A stretch of DNA of 64,000 nt from Fomitopsis serialis (Eukaryota > Basidiomycota > Agaricomycetes > Polyporales > Fomitopsidaceae), in assembly GCF_022376445.1 (NCBI RefSeq), contig NW_025954964.1:682001-746000 (forward strand). Direction: 5' to 3'. The translations under genes were made by a program, and so were the position numbers. The notes beneath the pieces were generated by a model. The model was not told where the DNA came from and did no database searches. It saw nothing but the letters and a program-made list of their open reading frames with translations. Shown here piece by piece: positions 11,885 through 22,153 of the stretch (position 1 is its first letter; each line of letters opens with the position of its first letter).

Positions 11885-12768
11885 GCGGTGAGGGGGTTAA
11901 ATATGCCTGCCTTGTTATTTGCGCCATCACCTCCTTTGTTGGGCCTTGGTAGTCGTGTTGTATGTAAGATACCTCTGTGTTTTGTAGCATTGTAAAATGA
12001 ACGCATGTCCTGCCACTCTCATGTTCTTCGTCTTATCGGTTTAGCCATGGACAGACAGAGGAGAGGGTATGTGTCAGTCGGGCCATATGGTGGCCGGACT
12101 GAACATAAGCTGAAGAACTCGCTTAGCTCCGGCGACAAGCGCATGCCCAGCCTGACAGCACCAACTCGTACATGCTCCTACTGCTAGAGTTTTGTCTACA
12201 TAGGGCTCGGCCCTCGCGAACAAAGGGAGTCAAAAAAAAGCTGAAGAACCTGCGGAGTGTGGGACGTGAGTGACGCGTGAACCTTTGGCGGTGCGGGAGG
12301 GCGGCGGGACGTGGACCTCGGCAGTGCGGGCTGTGGACCTTCGTGGGGCCGTAGGCCTTCGTGAAGACACGAAGTTTTCAGAGATACAGATTTTCTCACA
12401 GGTGTATCCCCTTTCGCTCGCTATCTTCTTCACATGGTACGGTCTGCGTAGCTACATACTAGGACGTTGTTCCGCGCCAAAACTATCGCTCGGTGGACGG
12501 GATACAGAGTTGATTCATAATGTATACAAGTTTGATACAAGTCCAATGAGACGCTGTCAGACCTACGCGGCCGATGTGGGTGATAGGTTCGATATGCATT
12601 GGCGGGATGTTGCCGACATCATGCTGAGAAACAAAGTCAGCTGCGGCAGACACATTGAGCATCATGGTCTGCAATTGAGGCCGATCTGCGCATTACTACT
12701 TAACCCGCGCCGATGAATGAGCATATCCCAGACCTGCGCTGAAGTCCTCTCAACCGCCCGTACTCACT
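11885..12768. other. intergenic region
   Basis: Contains the FDH 3' UTR and the O-methyltransferase promoter. Only short ORFs without domains are seen. Confidence 0.45.
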
Positions 12769-14405
12769 ATGACTGTCGCAGAACGAGCACAGAAACTGCG
12801 TTCCCTCGTCCAGATGCTTGCCGATTCGGCGGAGGCCGTTATCAAAGAGTGGGAGCTGGAGGAACAAACAGCGAAAGGGCTTGCTACTGCTGAGTATGTC
12901 CTCCCCTCGCCAGCCCTTTACGACGCCCGCCGCACCTTCGTCGGCGCATGTGGCATGGGGATGGACCTAGTCCAAGACCCTATACTGCGTATGACGGTAT
13001 TGTCCGGGTCGTTCATCGACTCCCGCGCGCTCCGTATCGCAGCGGAGGCGCGTGTCGCAGATGTCCTGGACAGCGCAGACCCCAAAGAGGGTATGTTCCT
13101 AGGCGACGTTGCTAGGCAGGTCGGGATCGCGGAACAGCACTTGAGTGAGTATGGTCTGCTTCATCATGAAGCATGCTCACCGTACCGGACCTCCGCAGCA
13201 CGCATTCTTCGATGCCTGTGCTCCATACACATATTCGACGAGGTCAAAGAGAATTATTACGCCAATAATTCGACGAGCCGTGTTCTGGTCAATAACGAAG
13301 GACTCAGATGCTGGCTCCTCCTTCAGTGAGCAGCTAATCCTTTGGCGTCTCCGGACAATCCTGATAAGGAGCAACGTCAGCAACAACGAGGTATATTCGG
13401 CTGCAGACAAGCTACCGACGGTTCTGTTCAATGCAAAGGACAACAGCCCGTGGCAGGAAGCCTATGGCGTGTCGACAGACTTTTGGAGTTGGCTAGACGA
13501 ACAGGTCGAAGGACCGGATGGTTCCCTTGTGCCGAGGCCCGAGCGCGCCATCTGGACGACAGGCATGTGGGGGTTCGGTCTAGAGAGGATCCAAGCTGCC
13601 GGCGTGGCGTTTGGTGAGTCCCATCGGTTTACCGTCAGGACGTCGCACTAACCATGCCCACACTGAGATTACCCATGGCTGTCCCTAGGATCTAGCACAG
13701 TCGTCGATGTCGGCGCAGGCACGCGTAGGTGCATCACCACTGAATCACACTCTGTAACAGTACTGAGAGGAGCCGGACTACAGGAGGAATCAGCTTGGGA
13801 TTGGCGAAGAGATTCCCTGACCTTCGCTTCGTCGTGCAAGATCGTCCTTCCGTAATTCGAATCGCAGAGGAAGTATGGGCAAGCGAGCTGCCTGACGCCC
13901 TGTCCACTGGGAGAGTCCGCTTGATGACACAAGATTTCTTCGAGGGACAGCCCATACAAGGAGCAGACGTCTACGTTATGGGCCACATCCTGTGAGTCAA
14001 ATTTTGGTGTTCGCACGTCTTGGTTGCGCCTCGGAATGTTGAACCAACGGAGACTGACTCGATATTAGTCATGACTGGGCTGATGATGAATGCGTCAAGA
14101 TTCTCACTCACCTACGCAAAGCGATGGGTCCCGATTCAATTCTGCTGAACATCGACAACGTCATGCAGTCTACCGCAGGATCGCGCTTCCTGAAGGCAGC
14201 TCCAGCGCCGCTCCCTCCCAACTACGGATGCGCCCACTCGCAAGCCAACCACCACGACTTGTACATGTACTGCATGTTCAATGGGTCTGAGCGTACGATC
14301 GAGCAATTTGACGCCCTGGCCGCCCGTGCGGGGCTCAAGATAGCCAAAGTATGGGAGTGCCGAAGCCTGTCATCGATCACGGAGATGAGGATTGCCGACG
14401 AATAA
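12769..14405 (+). CDS. S-adenosylmethionine-dependent O-methyltransferase (family 2, COMT-like)
   Basis: Six exons (12769-13144, 13199-13325, 13381-13613, 13689-13724, 13784-13991, 14069-14405) give 438 residues. The N-terminal part is the helical dimerisation/winged-helix region (LRCLCSIHIFDEV). The C-terminal part is the methyltransferase: DVGAGTRGISLGLAKRFP is the SAM-binding loop, FVVQDRP the acidic motif, and HDWADDECVKIL carries the His expected to act as base. Such enzymes methylate phenolic hydroxyls and are expanded in white-rot basidiomycetes, where they can detoxify lignin-derived phenols or act in secondary metabolism. The substrate cannot be read from sequence. The second intron has two usable 3' sites (13368 or 13380), both in frame and differing by four codons. 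Confidence 0.88.
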
Positions 14406-14645
14406 TTCGTGGCTGTCGAGAATGGTTCGATGGCTGATCAGCATATAGAGATCCATCTAGAAGTAATGGATACCAGCATGGAGATAGACCTCCCATATAT
14501 GTAGTACATGTGTTGTTTGACACCTGTGGAACCTCGCCTCGTGGAACTTGGCTGAAGAAACCTACATAATGATACACTGACGGTAGCTATGTTACATAGA
14601 TCAGCAATAAGTTACCCGACCACCCACACACGCACACCATGGTAA

Positions 14646-17188
14646 TCAGTCTTCTTTCTTGACGCGATACGCTGCAAGCTGGTCCTTGAGGAATTTCTCA
14701 AGCTTGAGGGAATTCTTGTAGTAGATCGTTCCCTCCGGATTGTATATCCGGCAGTTATCGAAGACGAGCTGCGCATCCGCCAGGAATGCATCGAGACTCG
14801 GATACTGATTAGTATCGAGCTTGTGCTCCATCGTACTGAAGTCTATCACGAGAGCGTTCCGTAAATAGGCATGCCGAATCTATATGGATAGCGTACATAC
14901 CCATCGGTTGCTTGATTACTTCATAGTAATCGGGAACCTCGTCGGCATTTACGGGCAGCTGGAACGGCCAAGCAAGTGTGTGTCCGGACAAATCGCTCAG
15001 AAGCTTTTCCATGAGATTATGCTCCGCGCCTTTGCCATTCGATCGCACTGGCCTACCAGGGATGAATACGTGTCGACACCAAAGACTGGAGTATATACAT
15101 ACCCAGTCATCATGGATGGTGTCCAACCGCTTTCTCCTGTGAATATTACCATTACGGTCAGCGATCTTCGCCAGTGCAATAGACTCGACGTACGTAATCC
15201 TGGGACATCCTTGGGGTCGACGGTGACTTCCTCGGATGCGCCCTCCTGGAACTGGGGTAATCCATCATAGACAATATGGCTCCTACTCATTTCCCTAATC
15301 TTGCCTAGAATCGCCTCTCGTTGTTGCAACAGGATCTCCCGAGTGTTCAGATAGTCGACCCTGTCCAGCATCGTGCATTGCATGATCGTCCCACCCTCGT
15401 AGTCTTTGATGTATCCAGCCCAGACGGAGCGATCCAGGGTGATCTCCTTCGAGAAGCCTTGTTTACGGAAGTAGCCCACAGCGTAGTTATCTGCATAGGT
15501 GAGGAAGTGCCACATGTCGGAATACGTGTTCTTGATATGCGCCTTGAAGTGGTCCATCAGCATGGAACCATACCCCTTCGCTTTGCAAGTTAACACGGTC
15601 GCTGAACGGAACAATAGCCGCCACAAACGCACCTTCACTTGATCGACGGATGTTGTCGCAAAGAACGTGATCTCCGCGAAGCCTCGATGAGGGAAAGGTC
15701 GATAGCAGATTCCACCCACTACCTTATACCCGCGTTTGATGATTGCGAGGCACTTGGAGTTCGTGTCGTAGACCAGTCGAGCGATATATTCGCGAGGCAT
15801 CTTGGGCAATTGTTTTTGAAACAAAGTTTTCAGTCCCGTTAGAATGACCAAGGAGCGAGGTTCCCGATCGTTTTCTATCGGCACGACCTTGATGATACCC
15901 TTGCGCAACTCAACGTGAGCCATTTTCTCAGGTTTGAATGTTGGCTAAGACCCAATACTTCAGTGCACTGCAGATGGCGACGCAAGCGCACTCACCGTCC
16001 CAGACGATGGACCAGTCGCGTCCACTGTTACGCCCGTAGCAAGGCGCATGAGCTGACCCTCGTCCATCTTATCCTCGACCTTGACCTTCGCCTCGCCATT
16101 TGCACCGTCGGCGGGACGTGTCATGTCCACTTTCTGAGATTCCGAAGGCGGAATCATCGAAACCGGCGCAGTGCGTGCTTGGGTCTTCTTCGCTTTCTTA
16201 TTGGAGGGCTGCTTGCCGCTACGTTTCTGTCCAGTGACACGCGAAGTTGAACTACCCTCGGTTTTACCGGCTGTGGCCGGCGCGGCTGCGGTTTTGCGTG
16301 CGGCAAGTGGCCGGTCTTCTTCATCATCGTCACTGCTGCTCGAGCTCAGAGACGACTCGGAGAACGACACCCGGCGCTTCTTCGTTGGTGGTTCGAGAAC
16401 GTCAGCGGCGTCGCTCAGAAAGGAAGATGCTGGTGAGGATGGTGCTTTATTTGGAGACGAGGGGACTGTACAGTATCAGACAAGAGCTGTGTTCGCACCG
16501 GTAGTTGACTCACCGAGATCATTCAGTGCATCTGAGATTGAGCTCGCCGGAGATGGAGTTCGGGCAGGAAGGGTCATCTGTCGTCTGAGGCCGTCGATAT
16601 CGTCGTCCGCGTAGTCGAAGTCAAGTAACTTATTGACGTCCTAAAGGAGAGCCGGGCCTCAGCACTGTACCGGTTCGTTTAGGGCACAAGCGTCCTACCT
16701 GGCAAACAATGTGATATGATGTAGCAACAATGGCTTGTATATACAACAATAACTTACCTCGAGCAACTCATCCAGTCGGACCGCGGCGCGCCCTCTTCGC
16801 GCAAACTCCTCCGCGCCGATCGAAGACAGGTTTGCACCATGCTCGACAATGCCATGGCCACATGCACATCCGTCCAGATACTTTCCAGGGATGCCATCGT
16901 GTCCCTGCGACTCCGAGGGAGAGGAACCTGGTTGTGCGTCTGATGCTAGTACGACTTCAACGCCTGGTGGTGGTCGGAGTCCCGGACATGAGGAGCACGC
17001 GGAACAGCTCGAGTGCCGTGCAATCTTGACGGCCAGTAGCTCATCTGAGAGCTGGGGTATCTCGTGCGAGGCAGGGTATAACAATTTCATGGCCGTGAGC
17101 AGGCTGGAACCCAGTCCGTCAACGAGCGATGCCCGACGTCGTCTGCGACGAGAACGGAGGGCGGACACAAGGACCTCGTGCACTCCAT
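14646..17188 (-). CDS. GCN5: histone acetyltransferase Gcn5 with PCAF-N-like region
   Basis: Exons read on the minus strand are 17188-17175, 17103-16758, 16640-16514, 16465-15996, 15926-15633, 15575-15194, 15136-15103, 15052-14901 and 14842-14646. They sum to 671 residues. The catalytic subunit of SAGA-type complexes acetylates histone H3. The C-terminal two thirds is canonical: LKTLFQKQLPKMPREYIARL, the acetyl-CoA loop DQVKGYGSMLM, FLTYADNYAVGYF, and a bromodomain ending with DYYEVIKQPMDFSTM and CRIYNPE. The N-terminal part has a Cys/His region (CSACSSC ... CACGHGIVEH) like PCAF-N of animal GCN5/PCAF, then a Ser/acidic linker. The start is the weakest point: an exon open to about 17234 could extend the protein upstream. 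It is divergent from the GH45 gene. Confidence 0.9.
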
Positions 17189-17591
17189 GCGATCAAATTC
17201 GTCCCAGTTTTCCTTCGGGGCCGATGACTTCAAGCTTTCAGACAATCAGAGACAAGTCAGCGGCAACTGGCCCGGGAATGCTGTAACCTGTTGGGTTGCT
17301 GCTTGCGGCAGTAGTGCGCAGACCTTAAATGCGACTGTGCAGCTCTGCACAGGTCGCGGACGTCGACGTCGTGTCGAAGTCGCGTCGCGTATGTCGCGTA
17401 TGTCGCGCGATCGCGTCGAGAGACCTCGAACACCCTACCGTCCCAGTCGTATTGAGCTCCCGCCCGTCGTTCACCCATGTCGGACTGTCCACAACCACCG
17501 CACTCTCTTCGACGCCTCCCAGACGAACACAGCAGCGAGGCCTACGTGAATTGCATACAATGCCAATGCGATCGTTCATTACCTGGTCGAC

Positions 17592-17738
17592 TTGTATGTG
17601 CCATGGATCCTGACGGCCGGCATCAAACTTCAGGAGCGCCTCGAGCTTCGATGCAGACCGTGCGACGCTCGTCTCCTTGTCCTCGACGTCCAAGTCCTGG
17701 CGCTCTGCAGCCGTTCGCCTAGATGCTTTGGCACACAT
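17592..17738 (-). CDS. possible upstream exon or small ORF (weak)
   Basis: From an ATG at 17738 a hydrophilic frame reads MCAKASRRTAAERQD ... KFDAGRQDPWHIQ and then meets plausible short-intron signals. It looks coding by composition. It starts only 45 bases from the GH45 start on the other strand, and I could not join it in frame to Gcn5 or to a complete gene. It may be a 5' exon of Gcn5, a tiny separate gene, or chance. Confidence 0.2.
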
Positions 17739-17782
17739 AAACACTCTAATCCCTCTGTTACTGGATACCCGCTCTAGAAACG

Positions 17783-18993
17783 ATGATACCAGGCTCGCAA
17801 AGTATTTACTGGTCCGCTCTGGCCTGGGCACTCCTCTCTCTTCCTCTGGCACTGGCGGCAGACTGGATCGACTACCCGTCCAGCGGATATGCGACTATGA
17901 CGCATTACACACTCCCCGAAAACTTTGTCGCCGCCTGCGGCTGTACCGCAGACAGTACACACTATCCCACTGCTGCGATGTCTCAAATGGCGTATGGCAG
18001 CAGCACCGCGTACGGGCCCGGATGCGGGCGCTGTTTCAACATCACACTGGCGGACGCGTTCACGAGTAATCCAAAGTTCTATCCTCCAGAGGATGAGCGG
18101 AGCAGTGTCGTGATTAAGGTGACGGACCTATGTCCGTTGGGAGGGAATGGATGGTGTTCAGCGACGGCAAACAAACCAAATGCGTGAGTACGTTCACTGT
18201 CATATAGCCAGAGTATCTAACGAGCAACTGAAGTGGGGGCGCGTATATCAACTTCGATCTAGCATGGCCCTCCAGCTCAATACCCGACAGCTTCTTCCCT
18301 TCTAACGTGACCCTATACGGTGAGTGTCCCTTGTATTATATGGCTTCAGACGATGTTCATGCGGTGAATGACGACAGGCTTTACTGTAAGTGTCAGAAGA
18401 CGTTCGCAGATTTTATTAGCTACATGATGTTCCATGTCACAGGACTTCGGCGTGTGGAACGTCAGTTACCAGGAGGTAGACTGTGTACAGGACTGGGAAG
18501 GTGGCAAGTCCGCCGCTGCCCTAGGCAGCGTACCAAATGGTGGGAGCGTATGCTGTCCCGCGAACCCATCAGTATGTCCACCAGCCCCATGATCACGTAC
18601 GAAAGTGTTGATTCAATGCAGGGCAATGATACTTGCCCGTCCTTCTCTGATGCTCACGGCATCCCGTGAGTCCCCTCATCTGTCTTGTCATGCCGTAGCT
18701 CACGCCGAGGTGCTTTAAAGCCCTGATACCACAACTTCATTAGCGGCACTCACCGTGCCATCGACAGCTGGTGTCCAGCTATCTCTAACATGTATGGCCA
18801 TCATGATTTTTATCTCTCATCTGCTCTAGCTGGGTTTGTATCCGGGGATTCTTTGGTGATCTCGGAGGTAGAATATCTATTGTTGTACTTGCTATTTGTG
18901 CTTATAATGAACGTACGGCCGAGCCGTCCGAGCACCGATTTCATCGGTGGTTCTTCCTCCATGACCCTGAGATCTGCAATGTGCGGTAGTTAA
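17783..18993 (+). CDS. GH45 subfamily C endoglucanase
   Basis: Six exons (17783-18183, 18234-18319, 18378-18385, 18443-18571, 18622-18665, 18744-18993) join in frame to 305 residues; the third exon is only eight bases. It has a signal peptide (about residues 1-26), then the compact GH45C fold: SGYATMTHYTLP, CGCTADSTHYPTAAMSQMAYG, GPGCGRCF, VVIKVTDLCP, TDFGVWNVSY and VCCPANPS. This matches the small basidiomycete GH45 proteins related to Phanerochaete Cel45A, which cut beta-1,4-glucans. No CBM1 module is present. Typical members end near the DSWCPAIS segment; here the frame runs some 70 residues on through a hydrophobic stretch (YLLLYLLFVLIM). That tail may be an unrecognised intron or 3' UTR. 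Confidence 0.88.
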
Positions 18994-19424
18994 TCTTGAG
19001 TTTAGGAGGCGGCCGCAAAGGCAATTCAGTTGGAACGACTTGCTGAGTTGCCGTCAATTTGCGTTGGATAAGCTCAAGGCTGACTGGAATCGAAAATTTG
19101 GGCCCATCTGATTCGTCCAATCCTGGCTGTCCACAGATGAAACCCGGTTGAACTGTCGCGCGACCGTCGTGTGATGCAAACGAGAACCTCGGTCCCTCCG
19201 GTTGTTGGCCCTTTGAAAAAGACAAAGGCGATGTATCTTTGTAGATAATCATGCCGTGCAACGTGGGTGGTCAGGATGGGTGGTAGTTGCCAGTGCCGAT
19301 AGTACTTATCTGAGTTTCGAACTGGACGTGACCTACCAGCGGAAGCGATCATCCGAGTATTGCAGCATCGATCACTCGAACAAGACTGCCCGGACTGTAC
19401 TGTCGAGCCCCCAGCTCATACACG
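18994..19424. other. intergenic region
   Basis: Lies between the GH45 gene and the DUF952 gene. No supported gene. The last 60 bases before 19425 are a plausible leader. Confidence 0.4.
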
Positions 19425-19847
19425 ATGGCTACACCAGGGGACGCGAAACCGACCTACATCTACAAACTGATCCCCGCCTCCGCGCCCCCGCCCGAACCCC
19501 TGCCGGCTGTTCTGCCAGTCAGCGAGCTGGACCAGACATCGGGCTTCATCCACCTCTCCACCGCAAAACAAGTCCCGAACACTCTGAAGTACTTCTTCGC
19601 GGACGAGCCACGCGTGTACGTCCTCCGCCTGGCGTACGATCCGCTGGAGGAGAAGAAGCTCGTGCGGTGGGAGGACCCGACGGCGGAGGTCTGCGGCCCG
19701 CGCGGCGGCGAGGGGATGTTCCCCCACTTGTACAACGGGTTGAAGTTGGGCAAGGGCGAGGTGGACAGCGTCGCGACGTGGGAGAGACGGGACGGGGAGG
19801 GGTGGGAGGATGTGGCTGAGCAGGAGAAGGACTGGCTGATCTACTAG
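19425..19847 (+). CDS. DUF952 family protein
   Basis: A single-exon gene of 140 residues starts at the ATG in ACGATGGCTACACC. It shows the DUF952 pattern: a Tyr near the N-terminus (TYIYKLIP), SGFIHLSTAKQ with the conserved His, VYVLRLAYDPL, then VRWEDP and MFPHLYNGL with a second conserved His. DUF952 proteins are small, widespread in bacteria and fungi, and have a fold resembling ADP-ribosyltransferase-like domains; their biochemical role is not settled. There is no signal peptide or membrane segment, so it should be cytosolic. The length agrees with the family. Confidence 0.85.
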   Translation: MATPGDAKPTYIYKLIPASAPPPEPLPAVLPVSELDQTSGFIHLSTAKQVPNTLKYFFADEPRVYVLRLAYDPLEEKKLVRWEDPTAEVCGPRGGEGMFPHLYNGLKLGKGEVDSVATWERRDGEGWEDVAEQEKDWLIY

Positions 19848-20363
19848 GACGCGCCAGGCCCAGTGCGCGACCCTGGAGGCTAGCGCGGTTGACGTGTGGG
19901 TTGTACTCCGCGAACGTTGAACGTTGAACGTTGTAGGTCCGTGTCGATCGTCTCAGCTTATGGAAGCGCGTTCGATCATGATCGCCTTTATATGTCATAG
20001 ACAGTAAACGGTTTACTCTCCTTAGGTAGAGTGGATCCACGTACATTCTACTGTGGATTCCATATACGACCGCCCTCCCCCACTCAACAAGGTCGTGTTT
20101 AGGGTCTGCCTACGGGAGACTACAGTGGATCATGCTTGTACAGCACCAGACGGTGGTGCAGTTTTTTCGTGTGCGATACAGATGCACGAGTTCTCGACAA
20201 CCACCACTCATAATGTGACCATCGTCGCTTGCCACTTAGCTGCCAGGAGGCATCCACTATTGAACACGCAACGAGAAAAGGATACAACGAGGTCCAGTGA
20301 ATTATCGATAACTTTATGTCTACAAGAGAAGAAGGAACGACGACCGGCAAAAATTAGGATAGT
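19848..20363. other. convergent intergenic region
   Basis: Lies between the 3' ends of the DUF952 gene and the cyclophilin gene. Apart from a short tandem repeat at 19912 I see nothing specific. Confidence 0.4.
19912..19932. repeat. three tandem GAACGTT units
   Basis: Three perfect 7-base copies of GAACGTT stand head to tail just downstream of the DUF952 stop. Each contains the palindrome AACGTT. It is probably a simple microsatellite. Confidence 0.6.
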
Positions 20364-21977
20364 TTACTTCTCCAAGTCGCGGTCGTCAGCCACCTTGCGG
20401 TAGTGTGCACGTTCACGCTGCCATTCCGTAAACCGGCGGAACATGCGCAGGCCACCGAAGTACCAGAAGAGGGCACCTGCACCAAGGACCAAAAAGAGTA
20501 TGAAAATATAGGTGAAGAAACCAGGCGCGGGTCTCGCTGCGATGTGGTCCATGTCAGGCATGTCTTGGTCGGCTGGCTCTGCGGTGGGTACGGCTTCCTT
20601 GTCTCCACCGGTCTCGGGCAAAGCGGGGACCGTTGTTGTTGCGTCTGCGCCAGTAGGAACATCCGTCGCTGGGGATGGATCGAAAACCTGCAAGTGACAA
20701 AATAGCATTCGTTCATATCTGACTGTAACTGCACAAATAGACGGCTGGCCGTTAGAGCTCGCCGCGAAGAGGCACCTGGCTGCCGTCCGAGTCCACTGGC
20801 AGTTCAATCTTAGATGAAAACGATTATCAGTAGCTTGAACCAGCGTGCTAGTGGGAGACACTACCTCTCCACAGTCCGCAATTACGACGTCATCCACGGG
20901 ACGGTCATTTATGCCTTTTGCGACATCCTCTGCAGAAGAATACGTGTCAAGGGGCACATACGGCAACATTGTACGGAAGCATACCGATTATCTTCACGAT
21001 GTCCATGCCTTCCAGGATTTCACCAAAGACGACCTGCGCAGATCATGAATATCACGGAGCGCCCAAGACACTGACACTTACGTGCTTGCCATCCAGCCAG
21101 CTAGTCACGACAGTCGTGATGAACTATTAACCATGTCCGTAAGCCACCGTTTGTACGAGAGAAAAACGTGTACTCACAAATTGCGAACCTGTCAACACGG
21201 AGAATTAGCGGGGCACCAAAGCACTGGGAGAAACGCAATCACCATTGGTGTCCTTCCCCGCATTGGCCATGGACAGGAGGCCGGGGCGGGTGTGACGCAA
21301 TTTACTGGAAGACATTGTATCGTCAGCATTCGCTACCACGACAATGGTCAAGGAACGCGTACAAGTTCTCGTCGGCGAATTTGTCGCCGTAGATAGACTA
21401 GTCGCGAACCGAGTCAGACGTCAAACAGCAGTATGAGAAAGTCAGCCGACGAACCTTGCCGCCAGTGCCGTCGCCTTTGGCTGCAGTGTGATTCATGCCC
21501 AATCAGCGGACACACTTCGTGCACATTACGGGTATAGTAGACGTACTGAAGTCGCCACCCTGGATCATGAAGTTCTTGATGACGCGGTGAAACTTGGAAC
21601 CCTTGTAGCCAAAGCCCTCCGGGAGCTCAGTGCCATCCTTCTTGACGCCAGTCGCGAGTGCACGGAAGTTCTCCACGGTCTTGGGCACGGTCTGGTGAAC
21701 AGCTCATCAGGTTCCCGTCCAGGGTCGACAGTGAAGAATGCTCACACCACCGTAGAGGCCGATAACGACTAGTCGAAATGGGGACTAAGACGTGAACTTA
21801 GCCATTGAGGAGAACATGCCACGTACTTTTGCCCAAATCCTTGTCGCCGTGTTTGATGTCGAAGTAAATCTTGTTCGTTATCTTTGGGCCTTTTGCCGCA
21901 GCCTCGACAGACTGGGCACAGAAAAATGCCGCTACAGTGACCAGAACAATGGCAAGAAGGGACCGACGCAGAAACAT
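20364..21977 (-). CDS. secretory-pathway cyclophilin (peptidyl-prolyl isomerase) with optional membrane anchor
   Basis: The ATG at 21977 opens a signal peptide ([19 protein letters not shown]). Many short exons follow (21977-21827, 21768-21746, 21691 downward), including an 11-base exon. Spliced, they give a full cyclophilin domain: [68 protein letters not shown], and [12 protein letters not shown]. The last intron (20776-20688) decides the C-terminus. If retained, the protein stops at 20752 with ...VPLRGEL. If removed, it continues 107 residues to 20364 with an acidic linker, one membrane segment ([19 protein letters not shown]) and a basic cytosolic tail. It should catalyse proline isomerisation in the ER lumen. 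The family is certain; alternative splicing is inference. Confidence 0.88.
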
Positions 21978-22153
21978 GTCGGCTGAGGATGTGAAAGGAA
22001 CGGCTTGACTGAGTGGGAGTTGTAGGGAACGCAGCCACAGCACCGACGTGGCGGACAACGGACCCGGGAGCGTGATCAAGATCGAGATCGGGCTGAATTT
22101 CTTTGCCTCCGACTGCAACTGAGTGACTGCACCTTCCGCTCGTCCTCGCCACC

